Source: Symsagittifera roscoffensis
Lineage: Eukaryota > Xenacoelomorpha > Acoela > Convolutidae
Direction of reading: 5' to 3'
Length of the DNA: 64,000 bases
Assembly (NCBI RefSeq): GCF_963678635.1
Contig: NC_087065.1
Span: 43,337,430-43,401,429, forward strand
Shown here: positions 24,915 to 34,085 of the stretch, one piece after another
Layout of the letters: every line of letters begins with the position of its first letter
Numbering within the stretch: position 1 is the stretch's first letter
The notes under the pieces: model-generated
What the model was told of the DNA's origin: nothing
The model's input: the letters and a program-made list of their open reading frames with translations, nothing else
Database searches by the model: none
Position numbers and translations under genes: made by a program

Positions 24915-25918
24915 TGTAACATTCGCCCGGAAGATACATATCGACGGAAGACAAAACTAAGTCTTAAGACGACTGGCTAACGTCTAAACAGAGCATTGCA
25001 TGCTTTTCACCGTCTCTACCAAGCCAGTACTTTTCGGTGGTCTTTCTAACATCGGGTCGACAAAAACGTTACTGCTTTCGGCTTCGGTCAAAACACTCAA
25101 ATTAACTAGATTACATGCAGAAACAGTGAGCTCATGGCTGGGTCTCAGTATCCCCAGACCACGAGGTCACTCCTAAAAACAGGGCTACTACTTATTATAT
25201 TACTATTGTTTTTGTTCAGTAGATAAAAATCATCATCTCCATCGAAGATGGATCAACCCTTTCCCCAACTCCTAGCTTCTCATCTTTATCAAAATGAATC
25301 TAGATATCAATTAAATTCAAGTCAGGACCTGACAGGAAGCTAAAAGTTTACGTAACAGGATAAAAGTTTCAGTTCCTTTACCCTTCCGGATTGATGAATC
25401 CGCTGGATCAAGCTCGTTAATCCTGATTTCCCCTTAATCCGGAAGGCCGTCTTTCACCCTTCACCGTTGTCTGCAACGGCCCTGCAACTATTGTAGCAGT
25501 ACAATAGTTGCAACTCGGAGTGTTCTCTGTTGCTCTGTAACTCGCTGTCGTTTTTCAATCTCAATTCCGTAGTTGTTGTTAGCGCAGCTAATGTTGTTCT
25601 TGTGTTTTTCTTTTACTTCTTTGCCAAAATGGCCGTTTCTGACGTTTTTCAGAAATGTTACGTCATCACTTCGAATTTTTAAAATTTTAAAATACCAGAA
25701 TATTCTAGCCCTCACCGTTTGGCCAATCGTTCCAATAACGTTCTTAATTCTTAATAATCATCAATCCGGAAGGCTCGCTGCTAAAAATTCTAATTCTGCA
25801 GAGATTGCATTTTTCACATTCTGGTCGAATGTCACATACTCCCCGGACAGTCCGGTCAATGTCCTCATTGAATCACGCAATGTTCGTAAAATAGTTACAG
25901 TGTCATCGAACAGAATTT
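24915..25918 (-). repeat. U3 module, variant B
   Basis: It is nearly identical to 46919-47843 of the right LTR, so this is the variant belonging to the main element. It carries a perfect 13-bp inverted repeat at 25483-25512 and, just before it, CCGTTG-tctg-CAACGG. The right LTR lacks the last 75 bp or so of the module: the sequence jumps at 47843 from aatgtcac to aagaatttac. Confidence 0.65.
25483..25512. other. Perfect 13-bp hairpin in LTR U3 (left)
   Basis: TGCAACTATTGTA, four spacer bases, then its exact reverse complement. The same hairpin is at 47490-47519. In variant A (24495-24526) both arms change together at one position, so pairing is kept there with one other mismatch. It could be a protein-binding palindrome or an RNA stem, depending on where transcription starts, which I cannot place. 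Confidence 0.8.
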
Positions 25919-26670
25919 ACAAAATGCACGAAATTACTTTTATCCACGTCACATCGACTCACTGCAGAATATAAATGGCATCATACTACATCACTATAGC
26001 CTTCAAATTCTCTCATTAATCTGCACATTGAGGATATGACTTAAGATAAAACATATTTTCTGACTTCCAATGTCAATGTCCCGATTAAAACTTTCCTCTT
26101 AGATTTAAAAAGTGTTGGCTTGCAGGACAGTCCTGCCAACCAACAAGCTAAAATTATCCTACTACGCTTTTCCCTTCGGAAATTTTGCTTGTTATTGTCC
26201 TGAATACTAAAACTAAGAAACTCTGTGGTTAGAAAGAACAATGAAACAATCTCCCTCTTCGAGAGATTACTCAAGCCTTCCATGTCACCACAAAGTGATC
26301 AGTTCTCCTAGCTGATTAAAAACAGTCATGCAGGCTGGAATATTTAAATATACTCCTTCACTTAAGCCTTTCTAAATAAATAGTAAGTGAGTGTCTCTAA
26401 AGCTACTTCAACTAAAATCAAAATGCAAATTTATAAATGCAACAATTTCAAAACTCAACTAACTGTTTCAGTTTTCAATTACAACTTGGTTGCTTGGTTT
26501 CTCACTTGAGTTTTTCACACACATAAACAATTCTGAGTTTTAACTTTTCTTCATCACTCCTTTGTTTTCTTCTTTTTTCGTCGTTTAGAAGTTCTAAAAC
26601 TTCTAAATTCTTCTAATTTCATCTCTTCTTTCGGTCATCCGTCAATGTTCCATCTCTTCCTCCTGTAATA

Positions 26671-26698
26671 CTGACTCTGCACTCTCAGTTTCCGTATC
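26671..26698 (-). promoter_or_regulatory. Candidate polypurine tract next to 3' LTR
   Basis: On the minus strand the bases before the LTR edge read GAAACTGAGAGTGCAGAG in main and the similar GAAATTGAAAGTGCAGAG in copy 2 (about 3501-3525). LTR retrotransposons prime plus-strand DNA from such a tract directly 5' of the 3' LTR. It is purine-rich rather than pure, so this is a positional inference. Confidence 0.45.
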
Positions 26699-27340
26699 TT
26701 ATAACACGTTGTTAGCTATCCTGACGCTGCTGGAAGCCGTCCTCCAACACTTCTGCTCTTCCACCCTTTGTTTACAACAAGGTAGGGGATCCACGTTAGA
26801 TTCTCTGTTCCTGCAGAAGCTGTTGTGGAGACACAACGTCACGTTTCTCTCCAAATCTTCTTTCAGCATCTCTGCCTTCTCCTTTCCACTACGTTCACTC
26901 GTCCTGGAAATTCTTTTCACAGCGGTGGTCACTGCATTCCGATGAGTCACGAGAGCTCGCTTGAAAGCTCCTGCTCCAATGTCCAGCTGATATTCACTGT
27001 ACACCCTGCCGTGCTTCGACATATGCTTTTTCGCATACTCGTACAACCATGCAGTCATGCTAGCTCTGAACCATGGCATCAATCGTTTTCTTGCCCATAT
27101 CTTCCTCACTTCCATCGGAATGTTTAGAACTTTGCACATTGTCTCAAAAAGATCTAAATCTTTTAGACAATCTATTTTCTGCAACTGTTCTCTCGTCGGC
27201 GCCTCCTGTCTGTTATTTTCTCTCAAATGAGCTTCCAGCCATCGTATCGCCATCATAACTCCCACTATCACTATCGTTACGGGCTGTGATGAATCTGGTA
27301 AACCCATGGAGAGCAGCTCTCCAGAGTCCCAGATCAACAT
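26699..27340 (-). CDS. ORF2 C-terminal tail (main copy)
   Basis: A 213-codon frame in register with the frame before it. In copy 2 the two are joined without a stop across 27365, so together they form one protein. It contains a moderately hydrophobic stretch near residues 20-34 (VTIVIVGVMMAIRWL), part of a segment of about 37 residues absent from copy 2, then a basic helical region with many Lys and Arg. It ends at 26699, about 30 bases before the 3' LTR. The bases between are purine-rich on the minus strand and include the likely polypurine tract. Confidence 0.7.
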   Translation of the reverse strand: MLIWDSGELLSMGLPDSSQPVTIVIVGVMMAIRWLEAHLRENNRQEAPTREQLQKIDCLKDLDLFETMCKVLNIPMEVRKIWARKRLMPWFRASMTAWLYEYAKKHMSKHGRVYSEYQLDIGAGAFKRALVTHRNAVTTAVKRISRTSERSGKEKAEMLKEDLERNVTLCLHNSFCRNRESNVDPLPCCKQRVEEQKCWRTASSSVRIANNVL

Positions 27341-27364
27341 CAGATTACTACGCTTGGGATACCA

Positions 27365-28912
27365 TCAGGTCTGCAGCAAGCAGTGGCAAGGAAACTCGTC
27401 ATGCGTCAACATGATGCTCCTCCAATTACGTTTTCCCGAAGCTTCCAGCAATGGTTCCACTTCCATCATCACTCGGTGGACTTCATCATTCTCATCTACT
27501 GCATTGTAATCTGTGCCAGTTGATCCTCTCTGTTTCTGTCTCTCAAAGTCACTGAAGTTCTCACTCACATATCCCATGAACTTCTTTCCTAGTATTGACT
27601 CCAATTCTTCTTTGGTTCTCTCTGGAACTGCTGAGAACATCTCACATAGTAACTCGTAAGACTTTTCAGACATTCTCGCCAATCTCACACACTTCGGCAC
27701 TGAGAAGGCTTGATCCACGATCGTTCTTGTACTCTTCACGTCCACAGCCACGAAATGTACAGAATATCTGCTCCTGCACATTGGAGCCAACGTTGAACCC
27801 ACCAAATATCGTGCTCCTGATGGTCTACAATAAGTCTCGCTGTGTCTGATGTTCATTTCCGTCTCGATTGCTTCCCTCCATCTTCCTATGTATTTCTGCT
27901 CAGTCTGCAGAACTCCTGGGAATACTTCTACACTGATGGCTGTGATCACCTCATGTTTCTGTTCCAGATTCAATAGTGACTCTAAAGAACCAAACATGCT
28001 GTAGAATCCTAGTGCAGTCACTAGATTCACATCGGTTCCTCCATGGCAATCTGCTATCAGTTCCGTTTCTGTTCTAGCTTTCATCACTACATTTCCAAAC
28101 AACACCGTCAATTGCTTGTGTTGTTTCTCCAGGGTCTTCACACAGTCCAAACCTCCACAAACGTGACCCTCCAGTCCACAGACTTCCGCCAGACAGCTAC
28201 CAGGTTTGACCCAGTCTTCTGGTCCCCAGCCAGGCAACTCCACTTTATCTTCTCCGTTGCTCTTAGAGGCTGTTATCATCACTTTATATATGATATTGAG
28301 GTCACGCAGGTTACAGTCTGCATTCAGTTCCCTCTGTACGTCTTGTGTCGCCCGTAATATTGAGTCAGCGTTGGGACTAGGACACCATGATGGCCTCATC
28401 AATTCCCACACTGTCATCAAGCTCGTTCTCAGTAATTCATCTGAGAATCCCAACCCAAACTCCACTCTTTTGTCGGATTTTGGTACTGAAGGTGCAGTCA
28501 CCTCTTCTTCCAAGACCAGTCCCAATTTGGCCTGTGGATTGTTAACGCTCTTAATCGTTACAATTCTGGACGTCCAGAATCTTAGCAACACCGCCTGCTC
28601 ATAATCGAAGAAGCAATCGCGTATGTCTTCACTCAGGAAAGGATTGTACGCAATCCCTATGATCCCGGATACGTAGCCATACGATTTCTTCTTGATCGGT
28701 CCACAGTATTCACTGGATTTCGGCAATGCTCCCATAGATTCTTTAGTGAGTCTCAGCTCTTTGTTTGAGAATCTCCTGATTTCGTCTATCTTTTTCATGG
28801 GTTCCAACTCCTCAGGTTCTTTCATGTTCACCCTCATCGGTTTACTTTGCTGCATATCCAGCAGTGCTAGCAAGAATAAGGCTTTCGTTCGCTCATCGCC
28901 TTCCCTCAACAT
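27365..28912 (-). CDS. ORF2 C-terminal region, unknown function (main copy)
   Basis: A 515-codon frame in the same register as the preceding one, from which it is separated by TGA and two codons. Its ATG at 28912 may be a real start or an internal methionine. The sequence is globular, rich in Trp and Cys (GWGPEDW near 232, and a cysteine cluster near 243-260), with no signal peptide or clear membrane span. I recognise no family. It ends at TGA 27365-27367, where copy 2 reads a tryptophan codon and continues, so this stop is secondary. Confidence 0.72.
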   Translation of the reverse strand: MLREGDERTKALFLLALLDMQQSKPMRVNMKEPEELEPMKKIDEIRRFSNKELRLTKESMGALPKSSEYCGPIKKKSYGYVSGIIGIAYNPFLSEDIRDCFFDYEQAVLLRFWTSRIVTIKSVNNPQAKLGLVLEEEVTAPSVPKSDKRVEFGLGFSDELLRTSLMTVWELMRPSWCPSPNADSILRATQDVQRELNADCNLRDLNIIYKVMITASKSNGEDKVELPGWGPEDWVKPGSCLAEVCGLEGHVCGGLDCVKTLEKQHKQLTVLFGNVVMKARTETELIADCHGGTDVNLVTALGFYSMFGSLESLLNLEQKHEVITAISVEVFPGVLQTEQKYIGRWREAIETEMNIRHSETYCRPSGARYLVGSTLAPMCRSRYSVHFVAVDVKSTRTIVDQAFSVPKCVRLARMSEKSYELLCEMFSAVPERTKEELESILGKKFMGYVSENFSDFERQKQRGSTGTDYNAVDENDEVHRVMMEVEPLLEASGKRNWRSIMLTHDEFPCHCLLQT

Positions 28913-28918
28913 TTTAAC

Positions 28919-31387
28919 TCAAGTGATTAATGCAGGTACTGAAATCTGCTCTATCAGGAATCGAATGAAACAGAGAGCGTCTCTCCGCTTCGCACACGCT
29001 ACTGCTGCTCCTTCCTGGACTATCAGATCCCTCAGGTTCGTCATAAGGAAAACCTTTTCCTCTTTTGATCTCTTCCTTTCTTCTGAGTCATATTCTTCGC
29101 GAGTCAGTCCCATCATGCACCAGGCGAACCTGAGTTGTAACTCTGTTCTTACGTAAGGTACTGCCACGAGAGCATGTATCCTTGGCATAGTCCTCACTTC
29201 CTCTTCGAAATACCTCAACACTACTGCTTTCCATGGAAGGCTCACCAACTGCTCGATCGTTTCCGCCTGTATGTCAGACGACGCCAAAGTCCCGTACGCC
29301 TTCTGTTTGAGGGTGGTGCCTTGCAACATCGTTTCTAGATAACCCTCCATGGCTTTTTCGTCTTCCAGGGCCATTACATACCCTCTAGCCGAGTTTCGGT
29401 ATTCCAACTCCTCCATGTATCCACCGGTGGGTTCATCTATCGACACAGTCTCAGACACTGTCAGTCGGTTGTATTCCACTGGTGTTAGTTGTCCTGCGAC
29501 ACTTCCCTTTCCATGATTCATGGGAGATGGCTTGAAGTCTTTCATTTTGCTCTCTCCACATTGGCTGAGTATTTCCATTTCTAAGGCTGCTCCAGTCAGA
29601 GTGCGGTCACTCCTTTTGGATTTATAACCGGTTGACTTTATCCCCGCCATGAGAATGGGTGGCACCATCGCTATATCAGTTAATATTCTATCTGTGCCAG
29701 ACAATTGATAATCACCTTGCCCCAAATCCATGACCTCCTCAACTCGTTTCCTTTTCGCTGAGTTACCAGTTTTCATCGATATTTCTGAATCCACCTTCGT
29801 CTTTCCAACTCTCCTCGGCATCACTCTGCTGCCTAACTTCATTTTGATCGCATTGATTTTATCAATCACCATTTTTGATCGCATCGTCCCTCTCCTGGTT
29901 CTTGACAGATACACCACTTCTCCTTCATCGTCCTGCGGTGTCATCTTGATGGGAGAATTCGCTTCACTCTTATCAGTGGCTGAGTCGATCAACAACTCAC
30001 TCAGTCTCCCCTCACACTCATCAAGCTTGTCAAGCACTTCTCTCATCAAGGGTTGGTTAAGACCCGTTTTTAGAATAGACTGGGTCCCATAGCTCTGAAC
30101 CACGGTCCAGACTTCTTCCATAAACGCCACTCTGTCCAGCTTGCATCCCGTCCTACTCTCTTGGTCTCGGTGATGTACTTCCCATTCTTCTTCGGGCAGC
30201 GTTCCCAAGAAAGGTACTCTGGCTGAGGCCTCTATTCTTCTCCTCCGAGGTGATTCCATAAGGATTCTCTGGTCGTTATTTCTTGAATTGCCAGGAGAGC
30301 TGCTCTCCGGCAAATTCCGTTTCATTTCCATAAAGGCTAACGGAGGCTCCAGTGTCGAGATGCCTTCATCCGCTGGCTCAGTCGTTTCCAACGTGTCTGC
30401 ATTATTCTCGAGATCACTGAAGATATTGAAATCCAGGCTGGATGTTCCTCCAGTCGATGCCCTGTCGTCTTCCCCACCAGCTTGATCTTGTTGCATGGGT
30501 TCTTCGGTTTGACGGCTTCCACCCTGTCCGTCATCTCCTTCTGACTTATCCTTGTTCGAGTTCAATGGTCCTTGTTCGTCATTGTCGGCTTCTTCCTGGA
30601 ATCTCGGTATGAGCAATGTACCGGCCGATTTATCTTCCTCTTCTCCATGGACCACTTTGAATTCTTCACAGCCGAAGGGTGCTAGGAAAGTTCTCGTCTG
30701 CAATATTCCTCCCACTTTCATCTCCTTTTTCACACTGGTTATGATTAATGAGGCTTCAGGCAATTCGGTCCTGCCTCTCATCCTCATCGGAGCTAAACCT
30801 AATCCCTTCCATTCCTCATCAAATCTTCCAGGCTTGGGAGTTGCGGCGTTGCTTATTCGCCTTCTCGTCGCTTGATCCGTGTATGCGAATCGTGTGTACT
30901 GTAACACGGCGGCATTTCTCCCTACAAAGTATGGATCCATCGTTCCCACGAAATTCCCTACTCTCCTTTCATTGGCTTCGAACGCTCCCAATCTAGGAGT
31001 CTGTACCACGGAGACTGCTCCGAGCAACATCCTTCTTATCAGAGGGAATTCAGGGATTGCCTCCGGCAGCTTCTTGTAATCGCCCCAGTCCTTCGTCTCT
31101 TCTCTCACCTTGTGAAATGCTGCAGTGAGACGAGGCACTCTGGTTATTTCACCATTCGTTTTATCATAGGGCCTCAGATTCCAAAGCCTTGGAAACACCT
31201 CGATGTGTCCTCTTTCTACTTCTCCCATGCGGTCACGGAAGTGATCGTCAAAATTGATGACTGTCATCTCTGGCTCCGATATTTTTGCAAATAATAGAAC
31301 TTCACTCATGAGCTCCCACAATGTGTGCTGCTCACACCAGTTCGGTGTACTACCGTCCACTGCCGATATGAGGTTCAGGTGCAGCAC
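28919..31387 (-). CDS. ORF2 central region, unknown function (main copy)
   Basis: An 822-codon frame that opens with GTG, not ATG, three codons after a TAA in the same register. It is therefore a continuation of ORF2 rather than an independent gene. Residues 1-230 look globular; about 230-420 are acidic, with Glu/Gly/Ser-rich low complexity; 420-650 are mixed helical and basic; and the C-terminus (about 690-822) is rich in aromatic and charged residues with several cysteines. I see no signal peptide, no membrane span and no enzyme motif, and I do not recognise the family. Parts are retained in copies 2 and 3 (5846-6239 and 9556-10632). It ends with a TGA at 28919-28921. Confidence 0.7.
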   Translation of the reverse strand: MLHLNLISAVDGSTPNWCEQHTLWELMSEVLLFAKISEPEMTVINFDDHFRDRMGEVERGHIEVFPRLWNLRPYDKTNGEITRVPRLTAAFHKVREETKDWGDYKKLPEAIPEFPLIRRMLLGAVSVVQTPRLGAFEANERRVGNFVGTMDPYFVGRNAAVLQYTRFAYTDQATRRRISNAATPKPGRFDEEWKGLGLAPMRMRGRTELPEASLIITSVKKEMKVGGILQTRTFLAPFGCEEFKVVHGEEEDKSAGTLLIPRFQEEADNDEQGPLNSNKDKSEGDDGQGGSRQTEEPMQQDQAGGEDDRASTGGTSSLDFNIFSDLENNADTLETTEPADEGISTLEPPLAFMEMKRNLPESSSPGNSRNNDQRILMESPRRRRIEASARVPFLGTLPEEEWEVHHRDQESRTGCKLDRVAFMEEVWTVVQSYGTQSILKTGLNQPLMREVLDKLDECEGRLSELLIDSATDKSEANSPIKMTPQDDEGEVVYLSRTRRGTMRSKMVIDKINAIKMKLGSRVMPRRVGKTKVDSEISMKTGNSAKRKRVEEVMDLGQGDYQLSGTDRILTDIAMVPPILMAGIKSTGYKSKRSDRTLTGAALEMEILSQCGESKMKDFKPSPMNHGKGSVAGQLTPVEYNRLTVSETVSIDEPTGGYMEELEYRNSARGYVMALEDEKAMEGYLETMLQGTTLKQKAYGTLASSDIQAETIEQLVSLPWKAVVLRYFEEEVRTMPRIHALVAVPYVRTELQLRFAWCMMGLTREEYDSEERKRSKEEKVFLMTNLRDLIVQEGAAVACAKRRDALCFIRFLIEQISVPALIT

Positions 31388-31396
31388 CGACCTCCT

Positions 31397-31792
31397 TTAT
31401 GCTTCCACTTTAACGTCAGGGAACGCAAACGTGACTGCTGGTCCATAGATCACTGTCACGAACTCCGTGACTCCTCTGATCAGCGCCAAGGGATCGGTTC
31501 TCATAGCCAAGCTCAGATCAGTTAACAGTGGCATGCCTCCAACATGTCGTCTAACATCTTCCTCTCTTTCAATCGTCTCGTCTTCTCCCGTTCCAAAGCG
31601 ATTTTGTTGTAAGAGATACTGGATGAGAGTGTGTCTCAGGTCTCTTATCTTGTTCCACGAGTCCGTGGATTTCTTCATATCCAAGTTCCTCACTCTCTCT
31701 ATCATCTGCTCTGGACAACGTGCCAGTTCCATTAGTCCTCCCAAGTTTCCGTGGGTAATTGCGATCAATGTCAGAAGTCCGTCTAGCCGCAT
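31397..31792 (-). CDS. ORF2 middle segment after frameshift (main copy)
   Basis: A 131-codon frame overlapping the tail of the SGNH frame. It starts with a hydrophobic helix (LLTLIAI) and continues as amphipathic helices, whereas the overlapping SGNH tail is charged and looks unselected. It ends with TAA at 31397-31399. The next frame (31387-28919) is in the same register and has no ATG at its start, so the TAA is best read as a nonsense mutation inside one long ORF2. No family is recognised. Confidence 0.6.
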   Translation of the reverse strand: MRLDGLLTLIAITHGNLGGLMELARCPEQMIERVRNLDMKKSTDSWNKIRDLRHTLIQYLLQQNRFGTGEDETIEREEDVRRHVGGMPLLTDLSLAMRTDPLALIRGVTEFVTVIYGPAVTFAFPDVKVEA

Positions 31793-34085
31793 TCACTGGT
31801 CCCATCGTGTCAGCAAATCTCAAGGCCGTCGTGGAGCTGAAAATTATGCTAGCGGCTATCAACCAGTCTACGCCGGTTATCGAGTACAATCTGCTGACGG
31901 ATAGCATCGCTCCATTCAGCATCCTCCTTGCATCTTCGATGAAGCTTACTCTCTGAAGATCCAGATTCATTAGTTCGTCTTTGTATACATGCCAGGGAGA
32001 CGGTATGGGTCTCGACCACATCAATGAGCCTCTGCTTGGTCTCTCCTCTCGACTGGTACTCGTCGTCTCCGATCTAGTGTCCGATCTAGATGTGCCTGCT
32101 GTTTCTTCGATTGGGTTAACAGGTCCTATTCTTCTCCTAGGATGAATAGTCCTCCTCATCGGTGCTTCTCCCAATCGATCCTGTACGTCTGTTCTTCGAC
32201 CTGGTTCGCTGGAGCTTTGTTGCCTGTAGTTCGTGACGGCCGGGACCGTACCCAAGCGTGTTTCCAAGCTAGGAGGCACAAAGGTGGTAATCACCGCGTC
32301 ACTCACTGTTCCTTCTTCCTTCAGCGCTCCTGTGTCAAAGAGTTCTGCTTCCAGCTCGTCCAACCGCTCTTGGAAGACTCGATTCAACCAAGCTTGTCCT
32401 TCAATACTGTCGAAGTGTATGCCATCCGTGGTCAGTCTGGCCTGATCCATGGCTCTCAACTCATGTTCGATGTCCATGAGGATCATTGTTCCGGCATTTC
32501 GACTTGCTAGGTTCCTCAAGATGTTGTTCCATCTTACGACTCCCTCGTTGTGCCTTCTTCCTGAGGCTGTCAGGCTTCTCGTATTCATTGGCACAGTGCA
32601 AACGGTCAGTACCGCGCAATTGAATTTCTGCCAGAGGGTAGTAAACAAACACACCATCATTGACTCCCATAGTGCTTCCTGCTCGTCAGAACCTCTGGAG
32701 ATGTCATTCGTCCCAACTAAGATCATCACATTGGGAATCCTCCCTGGATTCATCAGTTCCACCATCCGATATAACTGGGCTATTGTCGCTCCTCCAAAGG
32801 CCATCACCGTGGTGACCCACGAGGTCCTCAAATTCGACAGCACTCTGACCAAGCTGTCTCCCAAGATCAGATGAGATGTCCCGAGTGGTGGTTGCTGCAG
32901 GTTTACAGCCGGGCTCCAGGTAGCTCGATTGAAGCAGGCCCTCGTATCTGTCTCCGGAACTCCCGTGAAATTGTATTTCAATTGATTATTCTTCTGCACG
33001 TCTATTAAGCGAGACACTTTCTTCGCTGGCATCTTTCGTACTTTCCTCTCTGGGATTCTCGAGCTCCCCATGAGTGGTGTCACGTTACTTATCCCTTGTC
33101 TGATCACGGTCTGGGAGAGTTGTACTCTGTCCGTATCGTCAATCGTTCCATAGGGTGCAGTCACCCCGGAACCTGGCGCATTCTTGTTAGCGACCAGTCG
33201 CCCAGCTGTCTCTATCAGTTTCCTCACTGTCTGTTCTACGACGGGGTCACCCAAGGTGTCACTAGGATCCGGGATCGTTACTCGATTTGTCTCTACTGGG
33301 GGTCGTGTCTCCGTTGTTTGACTCATTTCTTGAGGCGTCAAGAGCTCCATCGGGGACTGCCCACGAGGAATATCCCTTGCAGGTATCACTTTCTCCACGG
33401 CCGTTGTCAACGCCATCTGCTCCGATCGCTGTTTGTATTCCTGCCTTAGGCGCTCAATCTCTTGACCCTGCTTTTTGTTGCAGTCTTCAAACAACTTTCT
33501 CCACATGTCCCGATCTTCCTCCATCTGGAGCATGCTTCTGGTCATCTCGTCCAGCTCCTTCTTTGTACTTTTCAGCTCATCGTTCATCTCATCCAGATCT
33601 TGCATGGTTTGGTTCGTCTGAACCTTCTGTGCTACTTTCGCCCTTTTTGGTGGCACAGCTGCTCTCAGTGGTGAACCAGACGAGGTCGCCTCGCTGTTCT
33701 TCTCCCGATGCATTCTCGTCAGCCCAGGTTTGGGCTTGGAGGGCATTGGCATCTCACCTGGTTGGTAAGTCCTAGAACTTCCCAATCCAGGCTCATTCGC
33801 CAAGTCACTCCCTGAGAGAGCCCCGTTTCTCCACCTCATCACTCTCATGTTCGGGCGGTCTAGTACTCCTCTTTCTCCATATGCTGCCATCAACAGGACT
33901 TCCGTGGGGCGGTCCCCACGGTTGTCGTGCCCCAAGATATTGATCAGGGCGGTCAGCAACATGACTACCTCTGGGTCCTCCAGAGCGAAGTCTCGATCGA
34001 TCAGCCGACGATAGATAGCATCTATCATCGGTCCTACATATGCCTCTGCCAGGTCCATCAATTTATCCAAGTTGAAGTTGTCCAT
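31569..34085 (-). CDS. ORF2 N-terminal part: SGNH/GDSL hydrolase (main copy)
   Basis: An 838-codon frame from ATG 34085. Residues 1-95 are a helical domain; 158-225 is a coiled coil. About 400-585 is an SGNH hydrolase (esterase/lipase-like superfamily) with all four blocks: GDS at 409-411 (nucleophile S411), glycine block at 431-432, GTND at 458-461, and DGIH at 554-557 (D554, H557). The enzyme could cleave an ester, but the substrate is unknown. Residues 600-690 are Arg/Ser-rich and disordered. The last 75 residues are probably off-frame: after about 31785 the protein-like frame is the +1 frame (31792-31397), so an extra base has been gained. Copies 1-3 keep only the beginning of this gene. 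Confidence 0.88.
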   Translation of the reverse strand: MDNFNLDKLMDLAEAYVGPMIDAIYRRLIDRDFALEDPEVVMLLTALINILGHDNRGDRPTEVLLMAAYGERGVLDRPNMRVMRWRNGALSGSDLANEPGLGSSRTYQPGEMPMPSKPKPGLTRMHREKNSEATSSGSPLRAAVPPKRAKVAQKVQTNQTMQDLDEMNDELKSTKKELDEMTRSMLQMEEDRDMWRKLFEDCNKKQGQEIERLRQEYKQRSEQMALTTAVEKVIPARDIPRGQSPMELLTPQEMSQTTETRPPVETNRVTIPDPSDTLGDPVVEQTVRKLIETAGRLVANKNAPGSGVTAPYGTIDDTDRVQLSQTVIRQGISNVTPLMGSSRIPERKVRKMPAKKVSRLIDVQKNNQLKYNFTGVPETDTRACFNRATWSPAVNLQQPPLGTSHLILGDSLVRVLSNLRTSWVTTVMAFGGATIAQLYRMVELMNPGRIPNVMILVGTNDISRGSDEQEALWESMMVCLFTTLWQKFNCAVLTVCTVPMNTRSLTASGRRHNEGVVRWNNILRNLASRNAGTMILMDIEHELRAMDQARLTTDGIHFDSIEGQAWLNRVFQERLDELEAELFDTGALKEEGTVSDAVITTFVPPSLETRLGTVPAVTNYRQQSSSEPGRRTDVQDRLGEAPMRRTIHPRRRIGPVNPIEETAGTSRSDTRSETTSTSREERPSRGSLMWSRPIPSPWHVYKDELMNLDLQRVSFIEDARRMLNGAMLSVSRLYSITGVDWLIAASIIFSSTTALRFADTMGPVNAARRTSDIDRNYPRKLGRTNGTGTLSRADDRESEELGYEEIHGLVEQDKRPETHSHPVSLTTKSLWNGRRRDD

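Larger units (their letters stand above)
21435..26670 (-). mobile_element. Shared LTR: 3' LTR of main element and 5' LTR of copy 3
   Basis: This stretch aligns with the right LTR but sits between two interiors: the main element's 3' end (G region, 26699) and copy 3's gag (20959). It is about 1 kb longer than the right LTR because its U3 half carries two diverged versions of the same roughly 1-kb module in tandem (23940-24914 and 24915-25918). The outer end reads TATTAC on the minus strand where the right LTR and copy 2 read TGTCGC, so the terminal TG has changed. Sharing one LTR between two interiors is the expected outcome of LTR-LTR recombination between neighbouring copies. Confidence 0.75.

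Noticed and set aside
27250-27290. Transmembrane segment making ORF2 an envelope protein
   Set aside because: The hydrophobic stretch is only about 14 residues, absent from copy 2, and there is no signal peptide or cleavage site; an envelope assignment is not supported.
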